Assembly: GCA_022768865.1 (NCBI GenBank)
Contig: JALELH010000024.1
Location: 40,028-104,027, forward strand
Direction: 5' to 3'
Origin: Spirochaetia bacterium
GTDB lineage: Bacteria; Spirochaetota; Spirochaetia; Treponematales; Treponemataceae
DNA: 64,000 nucleotides
Shown here one piece after another: positions 26,053 to 34,199 of this stretch (positions are counted from its first letter, which is position 1; each line of letters opens with the position of its first letter). The position numbers and the translations under genes are program-made. The notes beneath the pieces are model-generated. The model was not told where the DNA came from, did not search any database, and saw only the letters and a program-made list of their open reading frames with translations.

Positions 26053-27036
26053 ATGGAATACGCAAAACTCGGTAACTCTGGTATTGAAGTTTCAAAAATC
26101 TGCATTGGCTGCATGAGCCTTGGCAAGGCAGGAACCATGCACGACTGGACTTTAAATGAACAGGACAGCGAAAAGGTAATTGGCCACGCCCTTGATCTGG
26201 GAATCAATTTCTTTGATACTGCCAACTGCTATTCTGCCGGTACAAGTGAAGAATATTTAGGCAAGGCACTAAAAAAGCTGACCAGCCGTAACAAAGTTGT
26301 CATTGCATCCAAAGTGTTTTTTAACGAAGGCTATCTTTCTAAAAAAGCCATTGAAACGGAAATTGACGGCACTTTAAAACGCCTGGGCACAGATTATCTT
26401 GACCTGTATCTTATCCACCGCTTTGACTATGAAACTCCAGTAGAAGAAACCATGACTGCTTTAGACGGACTTGTAAAGGCAGGCAAGGTGCGTGCCATAG
26501 GTGCTTCTGCCATGTATGGCTATCAGTTTTACAACATGCAGGTGGCAGCAAAGGAAAACAGCCTTACGCCGTTTTGCGCCATGGAAAACCATTACAACCT
26601 TCTTTACAGAGAAGATGAACGTGAACTTATCCCCATCTGCAAGCAGATGAATGTAGCACTTATGCCATACAGCCCCCTTGCTGCAGGACATTTAAGCCGC
26701 AGCACATGGAATTCAGATTCACTGCGTTCTAAGACAGATGTTGTTGCTCATAAAAAATATGACAACACTGAAGCACAGGACATGCAGATTGTTCAGCGTG
26801 TTGCTGAACTTGCAGAAAAGCACAATTGCAAAATGTCTCAGGTGGCACTTGCATGGCACTGGGCTAAAGGCGTTGCAAGCCCGATTGTTGGTGCTACAAA
26901 AACGGCATATTTGGATGATGCAGCCGGGGCCCTGGAAGTTAAGCTTTCTGCAGATGAAGTTGCTTACCTTGAAGAACCTTATGTTCCCCATAAAATCATG
27001 GGTGCCAATTCAAGTAATCCGCCGCTTGCAAAGTAA
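26053..27036 (+). CDS. Aldo/keto reductase
   Basis: 327 residues, a TIM-barrel NADPH-dependent oxidoreductase. The N-terminal GNSGIEVSKICIGCMSLG segment, the catalytic tetrad elements (Asp in FFDTANCYS, Tyr in the same motif, Lys in VIASKVF, His in YLIHRFDY) and the C-terminal cofactor segment SPIVGATKTAYLDDA are present. Such enzymes reduce aldehydes and ketones; the substrate is unknown. The start has an AAGGAGG ribosome site. The LysR gene downstream may regulate it. Confidence 0.93.
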   Translation: MEYAKLGNSGIEVSKICIGCMSLGKAGTMHDWTLNEQDSEKVIGHALDLGINFFDTANCYSAGTSEEYLGKALKKLTSRNKVVIASKVFFNEGYLSKKAIETEIDGTLKRLGTDYLDLYLIHRFDYETPVEETMTALDGLVKAGKVRAIGASAMYGYQFYNMQVAAKENSLTPFCAMENHYNLLYREDERELIPICKQMNVALMPYSPLAAGHLSRSTWNSDSLRSKTDVVAHKKYDNTEAQDMQIVQRVAELAEKHNCKMSQVALAWHWAKGVASPIVGATKTAYLDDAAGALEVKLSADEVAYLEEPYVPHKIMGANSSNPPLAK

Positions 27037-27231
27037 TAGGGCGAATGTCTAGTTATTTATAATTACTAGTTTTCAAGAAAATAGACACCTCTCGGCAGAA
27101 CCAGGCCTGAAAAAAGGCTTCGTCGCTTCGCTCCTGCAGATTTTTTTTCATTCCTGAACCTGCCTACGGCGTCTATTTACATTAAATTAAAATCTATTTT
27201 TTAATTATTCTAAAATTCGACATTCGCCCTA
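27037..27231 (-). repeat. Nested palindromic element, copy 2 (reverse orientation)
   Basis: Outer arms TAGGGCGAATGTC (27037-27049) and GACATTCGCCCTA (27219-27231) are perfectly complementary. The core, about 27084-27177, runs in the opposite direction to the other copies and has diverged most: its tip reads tcgtcgcttcgctcctgcag, and the left core end is GACACC where other copies have GGCG. Confidence 0.88.
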
Positions 27232-27282
27232 ATAATTTTCATTAGTATAGAAACAAAATGTTTTAGGCACTAAAATTAAAGC

Positions 27283-28149
27283 ATGGACTTACGTGTTTTA
27301 AGGTATTTTGTTGTTATTGCAACGGAAGAAAACATTACTAAGGCGGCGGAACTTCTGCACATAACGCAGCCCACACTTTCGCGCCAGATTATGGCACTTG
27401 AAGAAGAAGTGGGTGCTGCATTGTTTAACAGAAAGAATCATTCAATTTCCCTGACTGATGCAGGGCGCCTGTTTTTGCGCCGTGCCAGTGAAATACAGGA
27501 GCTGGCAGAAAGGTCTAAAAAAGAAATTGCCGTGCATAAAAATCTTTCAGGCACTTTAGCTTTAGGTGCAGGTGAATACGGAAGTTCAGAAGACCTGGCA
27601 AAACTTTTGTGCAGCTTTCAGAAAAAATATCCCGATGTCGAACTTCAGGTTTTTGAAGGCAACGCAGATTCAATTAAAGAAAAAATAGAGCAGGGGCTTT
27701 TAGACTTCGGGCATCTAACGGAGCCTGTAGAAGTTTTAAAATACGATTACCTGCGATTCCCCAGGGCAGAAGAATTCGGCGTGTTTGTAAACAGCAAAAG
27801 TCCCCTTGCTAGGCTTAAGTTTATTACCCCTGCCGACTGCGTAAAAGAGCCGCTGGTTATTTCTTCAAGGCTGCTGGTTCAAAAGGAAATTAAATCCTGG
27901 CTTGGCACTTTTGCAGAAGAAGTAAAAATCAGTGCAACGGTAAACCTGCCTTTCCATTCAATTCAGCTTGTGCGCCAGGGAAGTGGCATTGCCTTTACCC
28001 TTAAAAGAAACGAAGTTTTTGAAGGCGTTAAGTTTCTTACCCTGGAACCAAAACTGCCTATCCGTACCATTTTAGTCTGGAAGAAAAACCAGATATTATC
28101 CCCCGTTGCTACGGCCTTTTTAGAATTCGTAAAAGGCAGCATGGAATAA
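27283..28149 (+). CDS. LysR-family transcriptional regulator
   Basis: 288 residues. Residues 1-60 are the LysR helix-turn-helix (DLRVLRYFVVIATEENITKAAELLHITQPTLSRQIMALEEE; here in shortened form, the ITKAAELLHITQPTLSRQI part is diagnostic), followed by a periplasmic-binding-like effector domain with LALGAGEYGS and FHSIQLVRQGSGIAF. It lies downstream of the aldo/keto reductase, separated by repeat copy 2, on the same strand, and is likely to control it or the peroxiredoxin that follows. Confidence 0.93.
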   Translation: MDLRVLRYFVVIATEENITKAAELLHITQPTLSRQIMALEEEVGAALFNRKNHSISLTDAGRLFLRRASEIQELAERSKKEIAVHKNLSGTLALGAGEYGSSEDLAKLLCSFQKKYPDVELQVFEGNADSIKEKIEQGLLDFGHLTEPVEVLKYDYLRFPRAEEFGVFVNSKSPLARLKFITPADCVKEPLVISSRLLVQKEIKSWLGTFAEEVKISATVNLPFHSIQLVRQGSGIAFTLKRNEVFEGVKFLTLEPKLPIRTILVWKKNQILSPVATAFLEFVKGSME

Positions 28150-28216
28150 ATTGAAAAAGTCAGTATTCAGTTTATAATAGAAACAGAGGAATATTCAGTT
28201 TTCCATGGAGGTTTTT

Positions 28217-28675
28217 ATGTTAGAGGCAGGGCAGAAAGCACCGGATTTTACTTTAAGTGACAAAGACGGAAACAGCGTAAGCCTGCATGATTTTGCAGGT
28301 AAGAAAGTTGTTGTATATTTTTATCCGCGGGACAATACGCCGGGATGTTCAAGGCAGGCATGTGCCTTTGCTGCCAGTTATGAAAAGTTTAAGGATAATG
28401 ATGTTGCCGTAATCGGAATAAGCAAGGACAGCACGGCTTCTCATCAGAAATTTGCAGATAAATACAGCCTGCCTTTTATTTTATTAAGCGACCCGGAACA
28501 TAAAGTAATAGAAGCTTTTGGTGCGTGGGCAGAAAAGAAGATGTATGGAAAAATAAGTTTCGGTACTGTCCGTTCAACGTTCATAATCGATGAAAAGGGC
28601 GTAATAGAAAAAGTCATGCCAAAAGCAAAGCCCGACACAAACGCTCAGGAGATTCTTGAATATCTGGGCAAATGA
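28217..28675 (+). CDS. bcp: Thioredoxin-dependent thiol peroxidase (Bcp/PrxQ)
   Basis: 152 residues from the ATG at 28217, chosen because GGAGG lies 5 bases before it; an ATG at 28205 would place that site inside the gene. The peroxidatic cysteine C44 is in DNTPGCSRQAC, with a second cysteine C49 five residues later as in PrxQ/Bcp enzymes. It reduces peroxides using thioredoxin. The final part (KISFGTVRSTFIIDEKG) is typical. It follows LysR by 67 bases. Confidence 0.95.
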   Translation: MLEAGQKAPDFTLSDKDGNSVSLHDFAGKKVVVYFYPRDNTPGCSRQACAFAASYEKFKDNDVAVIGISKDSTASHQKFADKYSLPFILLSDPEHKVIEAFGAWAEKKMYGKISFGTVRSTFIIDEKGVIEKVMPKAKPDTNAQEILEYLGK

Positions 28676-28724
28676 GCGGAAGTTGAAAACGCCACTTTGT
28701 CTGGTGATTATAAAATATTTTGTA

Positions 28725-28776
28725 AATCCTGGTTTATGTATGTTTGCTGCATAAAGCCGGGATTCTTTTGTTTTAT
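28725..28776. terminator. Imperfect hairpin with T-rich tail after bcp
   Basis: AATCCTGGTTTATG (28725-28738) pairs with CATAAAGCCGGGATT (28750-28764) with one bulge and a mismatch, followed by CTTTTGTTTTATTT. It lies between two convergent genes. Confidence 0.7.
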
Positions 28777-28789
28777 TTAAACCTTAACT

Positions 28790-30094
28790 CTAATCTTTTA
28801 AGCATCCGACAGGAATAACTTTTACGCCATTTTCTGTAGTGTATGCAATCTGGGCATTGGCGCAGATTACAGCAAGAAAGCTTGGTTCCCGGTATAAAAC
28901 ACCTGGATGGTCTTTGTTTGCTGAAACTTCTGCATTGTGAGCTTTTATCAGGGACTTGAATTTTAAAAGATTTTTTTCTGCTTCTGGAATTTTGTTCATT
29001 CCGGTTTTTATTTCTATAAGTGCGTACCTTCCGTCTTCCATCTGATATACGGCATCTGCTTCAAGTCCGGCTGTATCGCTGTAATGCAGTATTCTTGCGT
29101 TGTGTGATTCTGCAATAACAGACAAATCCCTTAACACTAAGTTTTCAAAAACGTGGCCAAACAAGTCCAGGTCGTTGTTAAAATAATCCGGAGAAATTCC
29201 CAGTGCTGCGAGACCAATCGAAGGATCTATAAAGATGTGTTTTTTTGCTGCCCTGATTGCAGTTTTGGATCTGATTTGCGGTGTCCATGCGTCGATGTCT
29301 TTTAATACATACAGATTTTCTAAAACTTCTATATAAGAAGCAATTGTCATGTCTGATATATTATGGGTTGCCTGAATGTCTGCATAAATGCTTTTCTTTT
29401 TTGCAAGGGTGGCCATGTTTCTTGCATAAGACCATAAAATGGTTCTTGCCCATTCAGGATTGCGTTTTACCTTATCTACTGAACTGATGTCTTTATTGCA
29501 AATCTTATGATAATAATCCTTTGCAATTTCCAGTTGAGAATTCTTATCTGGTAAAGCAAGGCATCGTGGCCAGCCTCCGCGGCATACAGAAAAGAATAAG
29601 TCTTCAAGTTTTATGCTGCAAGTGGAACCGTCAATTTCATAGTCATCTTTAAAAAGCTTTGAAAATGAAATATTGCCGTTTGATTCCCCTGTTTCCCAAA
29701 GCGTCATGGGATACATGGTAATTTCAGAAATTCTTCCGGTACCTGTGTGTGGAGTTTGTACCTTGTTGCTTGTTGAACCTGTTAAAAAGAATTGTCCTGT
29801 AGATTCCGGATTGTCGTCGCATGCTTTTCTGATTGTTCCCCAAATTTTGGGTGCATCCTGCCATTCATCAAAAAGAATTGGTTTTTGATTGCTTAAAAAG
29901 AGTTTTGGAGATGTTTCTGCAACGGCGATATAACCGTCTCTTTTTTCTTCATCCTGAAATTCTATTATGGTTTTACAGCGTTCCCGTGCAGTCCTTGTTT
30001 TACCGCAGCCTTTTGGTCCTACAATGTTTATGGCACCAAATGCATCTGTTTTTCTGTCTATTAAAGAATCTATGATTCTGGTTATATAGTCCAT
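28790..30094 (-). CDS. AAA-family ATPase with DUF4143 domain
   Basis: 434 residues. Walker A GPKGCGKTRTA is at 26-36, and the Walker B-like PILFDEWQDAP near 72-82 is typical of the AAA_14 domain. FFLTGSTS is the sensor region. The C-terminal DUF4143 part has FEN..LRDL, then GLEADAVYQMEDGRYALIEIKTG with a nuclease-like D/E...EIK pattern. This family is often multicopy in bacteria of gut habitats; its role is unknown. Two direct repeats lie upstream of its start. Confidence 0.92.
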   Translation of the reverse strand: MDYITRIIDSLIDRKTDAFGAINIVGPKGCGKTRTARERCKTIIEFQDEEKRDGYIAVAETSPKLFLSNQKPILFDEWQDAPKIWGTIRKACDDNPESTGQFFLTGSTSNKVQTPHTGTGRISEITMYPMTLWETGESNGNISFSKLFKDDYEIDGSTCSIKLEDLFFSVCRGGWPRCLALPDKNSQLEIAKDYYHKICNKDISSVDKVKRNPEWARTILWSYARNMATLAKKKSIYADIQATHNISDMTIASYIEVLENLYVLKDIDAWTPQIRSKTAIRAAKKHIFIDPSIGLAALGISPDYFNNDLDLFGHVFENLVLRDLSVIAESHNARILHYSDTAGLEADAVYQMEDGRYALIEIKTGMNKIPEAEKNLLKFKSLIKAHNAEVSANKDHPGVLYREPSFLAVICANAQIAYTTENGVKVIPVGCLKD

Positions 30095-30141
30095 GTTTAT
30101 ATTTTAGATTAACTTTATATAAACCTCAAGTTTGTTTTATG

Positions 30142-30217
30142 AATTTCGGCAGTTTTGTTTTATATTTTTCGAGTGTTTTGTTTGGTAAATTTCGGCAGTT
30201 TTGTTTTATATTTTTCG
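30142..30217. repeat. Two 30-bp direct repeats, 46 bp apart, before the DUF4143 ATPase gene
   Basis: AATTTCGGCAGTTTTGTTTT begins each unit at 30142 and 30188, and the identity continues to 30171 and 30217. They lie 48-123 bases before the reverse-strand start, where they could act as operator sites. Confidence 0.85.
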
Positions 30218-30240
30218 GCTTCCTTGATATAATGCCGGTG

Positions 30241-30891
30241 CTAGATGAATTTGCAGAAATCTTCTATTAAAACGCTGAGCTTTTCCATGGCTTTTTCGTC
30301 TGGTGCAAGCTGGAAAAGTTCGCCGTCTCCGGACTGAGGAAAAGCCATTACGGCTTGCTTGCGCCTCATAAGGTATTCAGAAAGAAAGGCCGTAATGCCT
30401 GCAACAAACCATTTTGCCGCAGCAGGTATCTGTTCTTCTGCAATGGAAATCTTTTTTGATTTTTTAAGTTCAGTTAATGTTATTACTGTCTGTTCAGCAA
30501 GCTTTTTATTTTCGCCTTCTATGATTTTTACTGCGCGTGCATTAAAGTATTTTAGGCTTTCTACGCAGGTGTAAATCTGAAAAAGCGGCTGCTTTTCGTG
30601 CATTTTAACGTAGCGGTTTACGATGCCTTTTAAAACTGTTTCTGCAGGATATTTTGCGGCAACTGCTGCTATATCGCCGGGAATAAAACTTATGGCACCC
30701 AGATATTCTGCACAGGAATCCAGGGTTTTTTCTACGATGTCGTCTCGGCTTTCAAAATGATTGTAAAGGGAAGCTTTTTTTATATGAAGGATGCTGGCAA
30801 TGTCTGCAAGGCTTGTGTTTCCTTCGGAACGCATGAATGAAGCGTCCAGAAACGCCCTGATGACTTTATCTACAGTGATTTTGTCTGCCAT
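30241..30891 (-). CDS. TetR-family transcriptional regulator
   Basis: 216 residues from the ATG at 30891 (MADKITVDKVIRAF), preceded by AGAGG; an upstream start would add 13 residues without a ribosome site. The TetR helix-turn-helix is NTSLADIASILHIKKASLYNHFESRDDIVEKTLDS, of which the ASLYNHFESRDDI part is diagnostic, around residues 23-55. The C-terminal domain would bind an unknown ligand. A 37-base palindrome 24 bases upstream is a possible self-regulating operator. There is no adjacent transporter gene that it clearly controls. Confidence 0.92.
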   Translation of the reverse strand: MADKITVDKVIRAFLDASFMRSEGNTSLADIASILHIKKASLYNHFESRDDIVEKTLDSCAEYLGAISFIPGDIAAVAAKYPAETVLKGIVNRYVKMHEKQPLFQIYTCVESLKYFNARAVKIIEGENKKLAEQTVITLTELKKSKKISIAEEQIPAAAKWFVAGITAFLSEYLMRRKQAVMAFPQSGDGELFQLAPDEKAMEKLSVLIEDFCKFI

Positions 30892-30914
30892 TTTTAACCT
30901 CTGAAAAACTAAGG

Positions 30915-30951
30915 TTAAAATAAGCCACACAAATGGTGTGTCTTATTTTAA
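30915..30951. promoter_or_regulatory. Long palindrome, possible TetR operator
   Basis: TTAAAATAAGCCACAC (30915-30930) pairs with GGTGTGTCTTATTTTAA (30935-30951) with a single extra T, around an AAAT centre. It lies just before the tetR start. It could also be an RNA hairpin. Confidence 0.5.
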
Positions 30952-30953
30952 CT

Positions 30954-31044
30954 CAAGTTTGCTTCACAAACTTGTTTATTTACGTATTCGCTTACGCGAA
31001 TTAAATTAGCTTCTCGGAAGCTGATGCTTCCTGCGAGGCTAATT
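30954..31044. repeat. Three further intergenic hairpins in a row
   Basis: CAAGTTTG/CAAACTTG (30954-30961 and 30967-30974), ATTCGC/GCGAAT (30986-30991 and 30996-31001), and AATTAGC...GAAGC/GCTTC...GCTAATT (31004-31044), the last followed by T-rich sequence. The sequences differ from each other. Together with the preceding palindrome they fill the gap between tetR and the next gene. Confidence 0.75.
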
Positions 31045-31168
31045 TTTAATGAACGTTAGTTAAAAGTATATTATAATAATTTATTATTGTAAACTTAACT
31101 GCTTTGACTTTAGGACCTTTTGTTTGCATGCCATTTAATAAAAAAAATTATTGTGTTATATTCTGTCT

Positions 31169-31615
31169 ATGAAAATTGAAGCAAAGTTTTATTCAGAAAA
31201 AAATCAGTTGTATTTTCTTGACGGTTCAAAAGCAGAACTTAATTCAGAAAAAATAAAAGCCTATGATGTAAAGTGGACGGAAGTTGGTTTAGACGAAGAT
31301 TCCTATAACGAAGAATTTCTTGCAAATTTACGGGAACAGTTTAAGGCACTGGAAGAAAATGGCACTTACGGTTTTGTTGTTCCTGTGTGTGATTCCGCCT
31401 GCCAGACAGAAGAACAGAAAGAAAATCTTGTTGCAAGCTTTAAGCATTGTGCCCGCCGCATTAAGGACTGCGAAAATATCATAGGTTTTGCAATTCCTTC
31501 AGAAGCTGATTCTGCTTATTTTATGGAAGAATTAAGTGCAAAACACAAGCACTATATTTATTTTACAAAGGACCAGAATTTGTCAAAAAGTAATGAAAAA
31601 ATAGTAAAATTTTAA
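31169..31615 (+). CDS. Hypothetical protein
   Basis: 148 residues from the ATG at 31169; a TTG at 31151 in the same frame is possible but less likely. No signal peptide, membrane segment or known motif is seen. It is acidic overall, with a Cys-containing middle (VCDSACQTEEQKENLVASF has spaced cysteines) and an alternating helix and strand pattern. The codon use resembles that of neighbouring genes. It is probably cytoplasmic. I do not recognise the family. Confidence 0.65.
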   Translation: MKIEAKFYSEKNQLYFLDGSKAELNSEKIKAYDVKWTEVGLDEDSYNEEFLANLREQFKALEENGTYGFVVPVCDSACQTEEQKENLVASFKHCARRIKDCENIIGFAIPSEADSAYFMEELSAKHKHYIYFTKDQNLSKSNEKIVKF

Positions 31616-31736
31616 CATCAGTTGCGTTTATTTGCGAAATACCGCATAAAATGGTAAAAAAATCCATCTGAATTTATTGAACATTTTTGCTAAATTTGTC
31701 AAAATAACCTATATTTTAAGATGTAGGGGGAAGACG

Positions 31737-32498
31737 ATGGGTTTTGAACGTGAGGATTTTGTTAAACTTGTTTCAGGAACAGTTGCTTTCAGTTTGTTTT
31801 TTATTGCCGTTTGCGTGGGCATTGCAGTTTTTATTCCTGAAGACAACGGCAATCATGAAGTTATTCCGCTTGCTTCATACTATGATGTTGCAGAAGACCA
31901 GAAGGTTTCCTACGAAAATCTTTTTGATGAAGAATATCCGGAACTTGTAATTGAAAACAAGAAGAAGGAAGATACAGGCCTTATTCTTTACCGCCAGCCG
32001 CAGAGCCGTGCAGCAGTTGAATGGTATTACAGCCGTGTTGTTAACAACCGGGAAATTTCAGATGCCATCCTTCAGTATGCAGATGAATACAGCATTCCCC
32101 TTTCCCTTGCTTTTGCACTGGCGCACACAGAAAGCAAGTTCAGGATTAATGCAATGCACAAGAATACTAACGGCAGTGTTGACCGAGGGCTTTTCCAGCT
32201 GAACAATACAAGTTTTCCTAAACTTGAAGAATCTGATTTCTATGATCCTAAAATCTCTGCACGCTATGGTCTTGCACACCTGCGCTTTTGCTTGAATACG
32301 GCAGGCAACGATATTGCTGCACTTGCCATGTATAATGCAGGGGCAAACAAGGTGCGCAAGAATAATACGCCGCAGACTACCCTTAATTATATTTCCCAGA
32401 TTCAGAACTACCGCAGTGAACTTGATGCAAACTTTGCTTCAGAAGTTCTTGCCATGTATAATCCTGACACTCAGGCTAAAATGGTGGCAAAGAAGTAG
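31737..32498 (+). CDS. Membrane-anchored lytic transglycosylase (SLT domain)
   Basis: 253 residues from the ATG at 31737, chosen because AGGGGGAAG precedes it. A membrane segment lies at 10-33, so the protein is anchored with its active part in the periplasm. The SLT domain is at about 105-235: catalytic E132 in ALAHTESKF, then GSVDRGLFQLN (151-156) and the later AALAMYNAGANKVR. It cleaves peptidoglycan glycan strands to give anhydro-muropeptides. The next gene, AlkD-like, lies across a 200-base structured region. Confidence 0.93.
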   Translation: MGFEREDFVKLVSGTVAFSLFFIAVCVGIAVFIPEDNGNHEVIPLASYYDVAEDQKVSYENLFDEEYPELVIENKKKEDTGLILYRQPQSRAAVEWYYSRVVNNREISDAILQYADEYSIPLSLAFALAHTESKFRINAMHKNTNGSVDRGLFQLNNTSFPKLEESDFYDPKISARYGLAHLRFCLNTAGNDIAALAMYNAGANKVRKNNTPQTTLNYISQIQNYRSELDANFASEVLAMYNPDTQAKMVAKK

Positions 32499-32696
32499 GA
32501 CGAAAGCAATTGCTTCCCTAGATGCCTGCACAAAAGCATTTGTTCCAGTAGATGCCGGTACCTGTAATAACTTTTGTGCCAGCAAATGCTTTGCATTTGC
32601 TGTATGGGCTGCAGTGAAGATAACTTTCGTCCCAAGAATTGCATTCGCAATTCTTGTATAGGCGGTGTAGTAATAGTTAGGAAAGCACTTGCTATT
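32498..32696. repeat. Highly structured intergenic region (nested and consecutive hairpins)
   Basis: GGACGAAAG (32498-32506) pairs with CTTTCGTCC (32624-32632). It encloses AAGCAATTGCTT (32505-32516), GCACAAAAG/CTTTTGTGC (32528-32536 and 32571-32579) and AGCAAATGC/GCATTTGCT (32581-32601). Then follow AAGAATTGC/GCAATTCTT (32634-32655) and GTAATAG/CTATTAC (32667-32695). All are perfect or nearly so. Confidence 0.8.
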
Positions 32697-32711
32697 ACAG
32701 GAGAGAAATTT

Positions 32712-33398
32712 ATGACTAAAATACAGCAGATGCTTTTTGAAAAGCAGGATCTGGTTTTTAAGAAGTTTCAGGTGAAGTTAAATCCCACTGTTGATGAAAA
32801 GACAATCATTGGTGTCCGCGTGCCTCAGTTGAGGGCGATGGCAAAGAATATTTTTTCTGACGCCGGTCAATTTAATATAGAAAAGTTTTTTAATTCTGTT
32901 CCCCATAAATATTTTGAAGAAAATTTCATTCACTGCTTATTGATAGAGCAGATTAATGATTTTGAAGAATGCAGCAGACGTCTTGATGAATTTCTGCCGT
33001 ATATTGACAATTGGGCTGTATGCGATACCTGCCGGCCTAAAGTGTTTAAGAAAAATCCTGAAAAAGCTCTTGTTCTTGCAAAAAAGTGGATTAAAAGCCA
33101 TGAGACCTATACTGTGCGTTATGGCATAGGCGTCTTTATGTGTTATTTCCTTAATGAAAATTTCCGCGCAGAATATTTAAAGATTGTTGCCGCCATTAAA
33201 AGCGATGAATACTACATCAATATGATGATTGCCTGGTATTTTGCAACGGCACTGGCAAAACAGTGGGATGCTGCTATTAAGATAATTGAAGAAAAATGCC
33301 TTAGTCCATGGGTGCACAATAAAACCATTCAGAAAGCAAGGGAAAGTTTCCGCATAACAAAAGAACAGAAAGAATATCTTTTAACGCTGAAAGTTTAG
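32712..33398 (+). CDS. DNA alkylation repair protein (AlkD-like HEAT-repeat glycosylase)
   Basis: 228 residues from the ATG at 32712, preceded by AGGAGAG; a longer frame upstream runs through the structured region and is discarded. The family segments are GVRVPQLRAMAK, YFEENFIHCLLIEQI, IDNWAVCDTCRPKVF (with the conserved Trp and Asp of the active cleft) and TVRYGIGVFMCYFL. AlkD-type proteins remove bulky or positively charged alkylated bases. It is alone, and regulation is not visible. Confidence 0.9.
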   Translation: MTKIQQMLFEKQDLVFKKFQVKLNPTVDEKTIIGVRVPQLRAMAKNIFSDAGQFNIEKFFNSVPHKYFEENFIHCLLIEQINDFEECSRRLDEFLPYIDNWAVCDTCRPKVFKKNPEKALVLAKKWIKSHETYTVRYGIGVFMCYFLNENFRAEYLKIVAAIKSDEYYINMMIAWYFATALAKQWDAAIKIIEEKCLSPWVHNKTIQKARESFRITKEQKEYLLTLKV

Positions 33399-33412
33399 CA
33401 AACAGATTAAGA

Positions 33413-34021
33413 TTATTTGCCGTTCATGTGGTAATAGTCAATTTCTTCCAGATATTTACGGCGTGTCATAATCAGGTTTATTAATTCCTGATACATGTTG
33501 TAGTCAACTTCAATGGCAATGGGCAGAATATAGAATTCAGTTTCGTTGCAGTAGCGTTCAATAAAGGCAGCATCGGTAACAAAACCTAAGCTTATCATGT
33601 TGCTGATTCTGTCTGCACATTTCAAGAGCTTTGCTTTTTGCGAGCCCATGGTAATGATTCTCTTTAAGAATTCATCTTTACGTTCGCCCTGGCGTTTTGT
33701 AACTTCAAGGACTAAAGTAAGGACATCCTTGCCGTCTGCATCTGCATTTAAAATAAGGTTTTCGTCAAAATCTGGAATGTCTTCTATTGTATCATGAACT
33801 ACGCTTGCCTTCAGAAGAACAGAGTCAATGTAGCCGTAGTCCATTAAAATGCCCATGGTATCAATCTGGTGACGGAACATATTTCCGCCTGCATGCCTCT
33901 GCTTGCCGATAAGCATTGTAGAAAGCTGAATATAGGGCGCAAAAGAAATGTTAGAAAGCTGAAGCATTCTGTCTGTGTCCATTCTGGATGGTTTTTCAGT
34001 AGCCATTTCATATTTTGCCAT
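33413..34021 (-). CDS. RelA/SpoT-type HD hydrolase domain protein (possible small alarmone hydrolase)
   Basis: 202 residues from the ATG at 34021, with AGGAGG before it; a longer frame adds 15 residues. The order of motifs matches the SpoT/Mesh1 HD domain: KQRHAG (40-45), H51, HDTIED with H76 and D77, and LKCADRISNM with D137, where SpoT has IKLADRLHNM. There is no synthetase domain. Mesh1-like proteins of similar length hydrolyse (p)ppGpp or NADPH. The protein begins close to a nested inverted repeat. Confidence 0.8.
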   Translation of the reverse strand: MAKYEMATEKPSRMDTDRMLQLSNISFAPYIQLSTMLIGKQRHAGGNMFRHQIDTMGILMDYGYIDSVLLKASVVHDTIEDIPDFDENLILNADADGKDVLTLVLEVTKRQGERKDEFLKRIITMGSQKAKLLKCADRISNMISLGFVTDAAFIERYCNETEFYILPIAIEVDYNMYQELINLIMTRRKYLEEIDYYHMNGK

Positions 34022-34042
34022 ATTGCAACCTCCTGAGTTTAT

Positions 34043-34157
34043 AAATGTCTGCCTGTTAAGTGTCATTCCGAACTAGTTTCGGAATCTATGTGCTATATAC
34101 ATTGCAGATCCTGAAAAAAGTCCAGGGGCTGCAATTCCTTTTCAGGCAGACATTTAC
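34043..34157. repeat. REP-like core inside long perfect inverted arms
   Basis: AAATGTCTGCCTG (34043-34055) is complementary over 13 bases to CAGGCAGACATTT (34145-34157). Between them is the REP-like core TGTCATTCCGAACTAGTTTC with the hairpin ATTCCGAA/TTCGGAAT (34065-34085), followed by a second imperfect hairpin. Confidence 0.88.
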
Positions 34158-34199
34158 TACAAACTATTATAATTCAATTTTCGTAAGAATTAAATTGAC

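Noticed and set aside
25842..26225. Reverse-strand frame of 127 residues before and into the aldo/keto reductase gene
   Set aside because: Half of it is the antisense of the reductase gene. The rest is hydrophobic only because of AT-rich palindromic DNA; no ribosome site.
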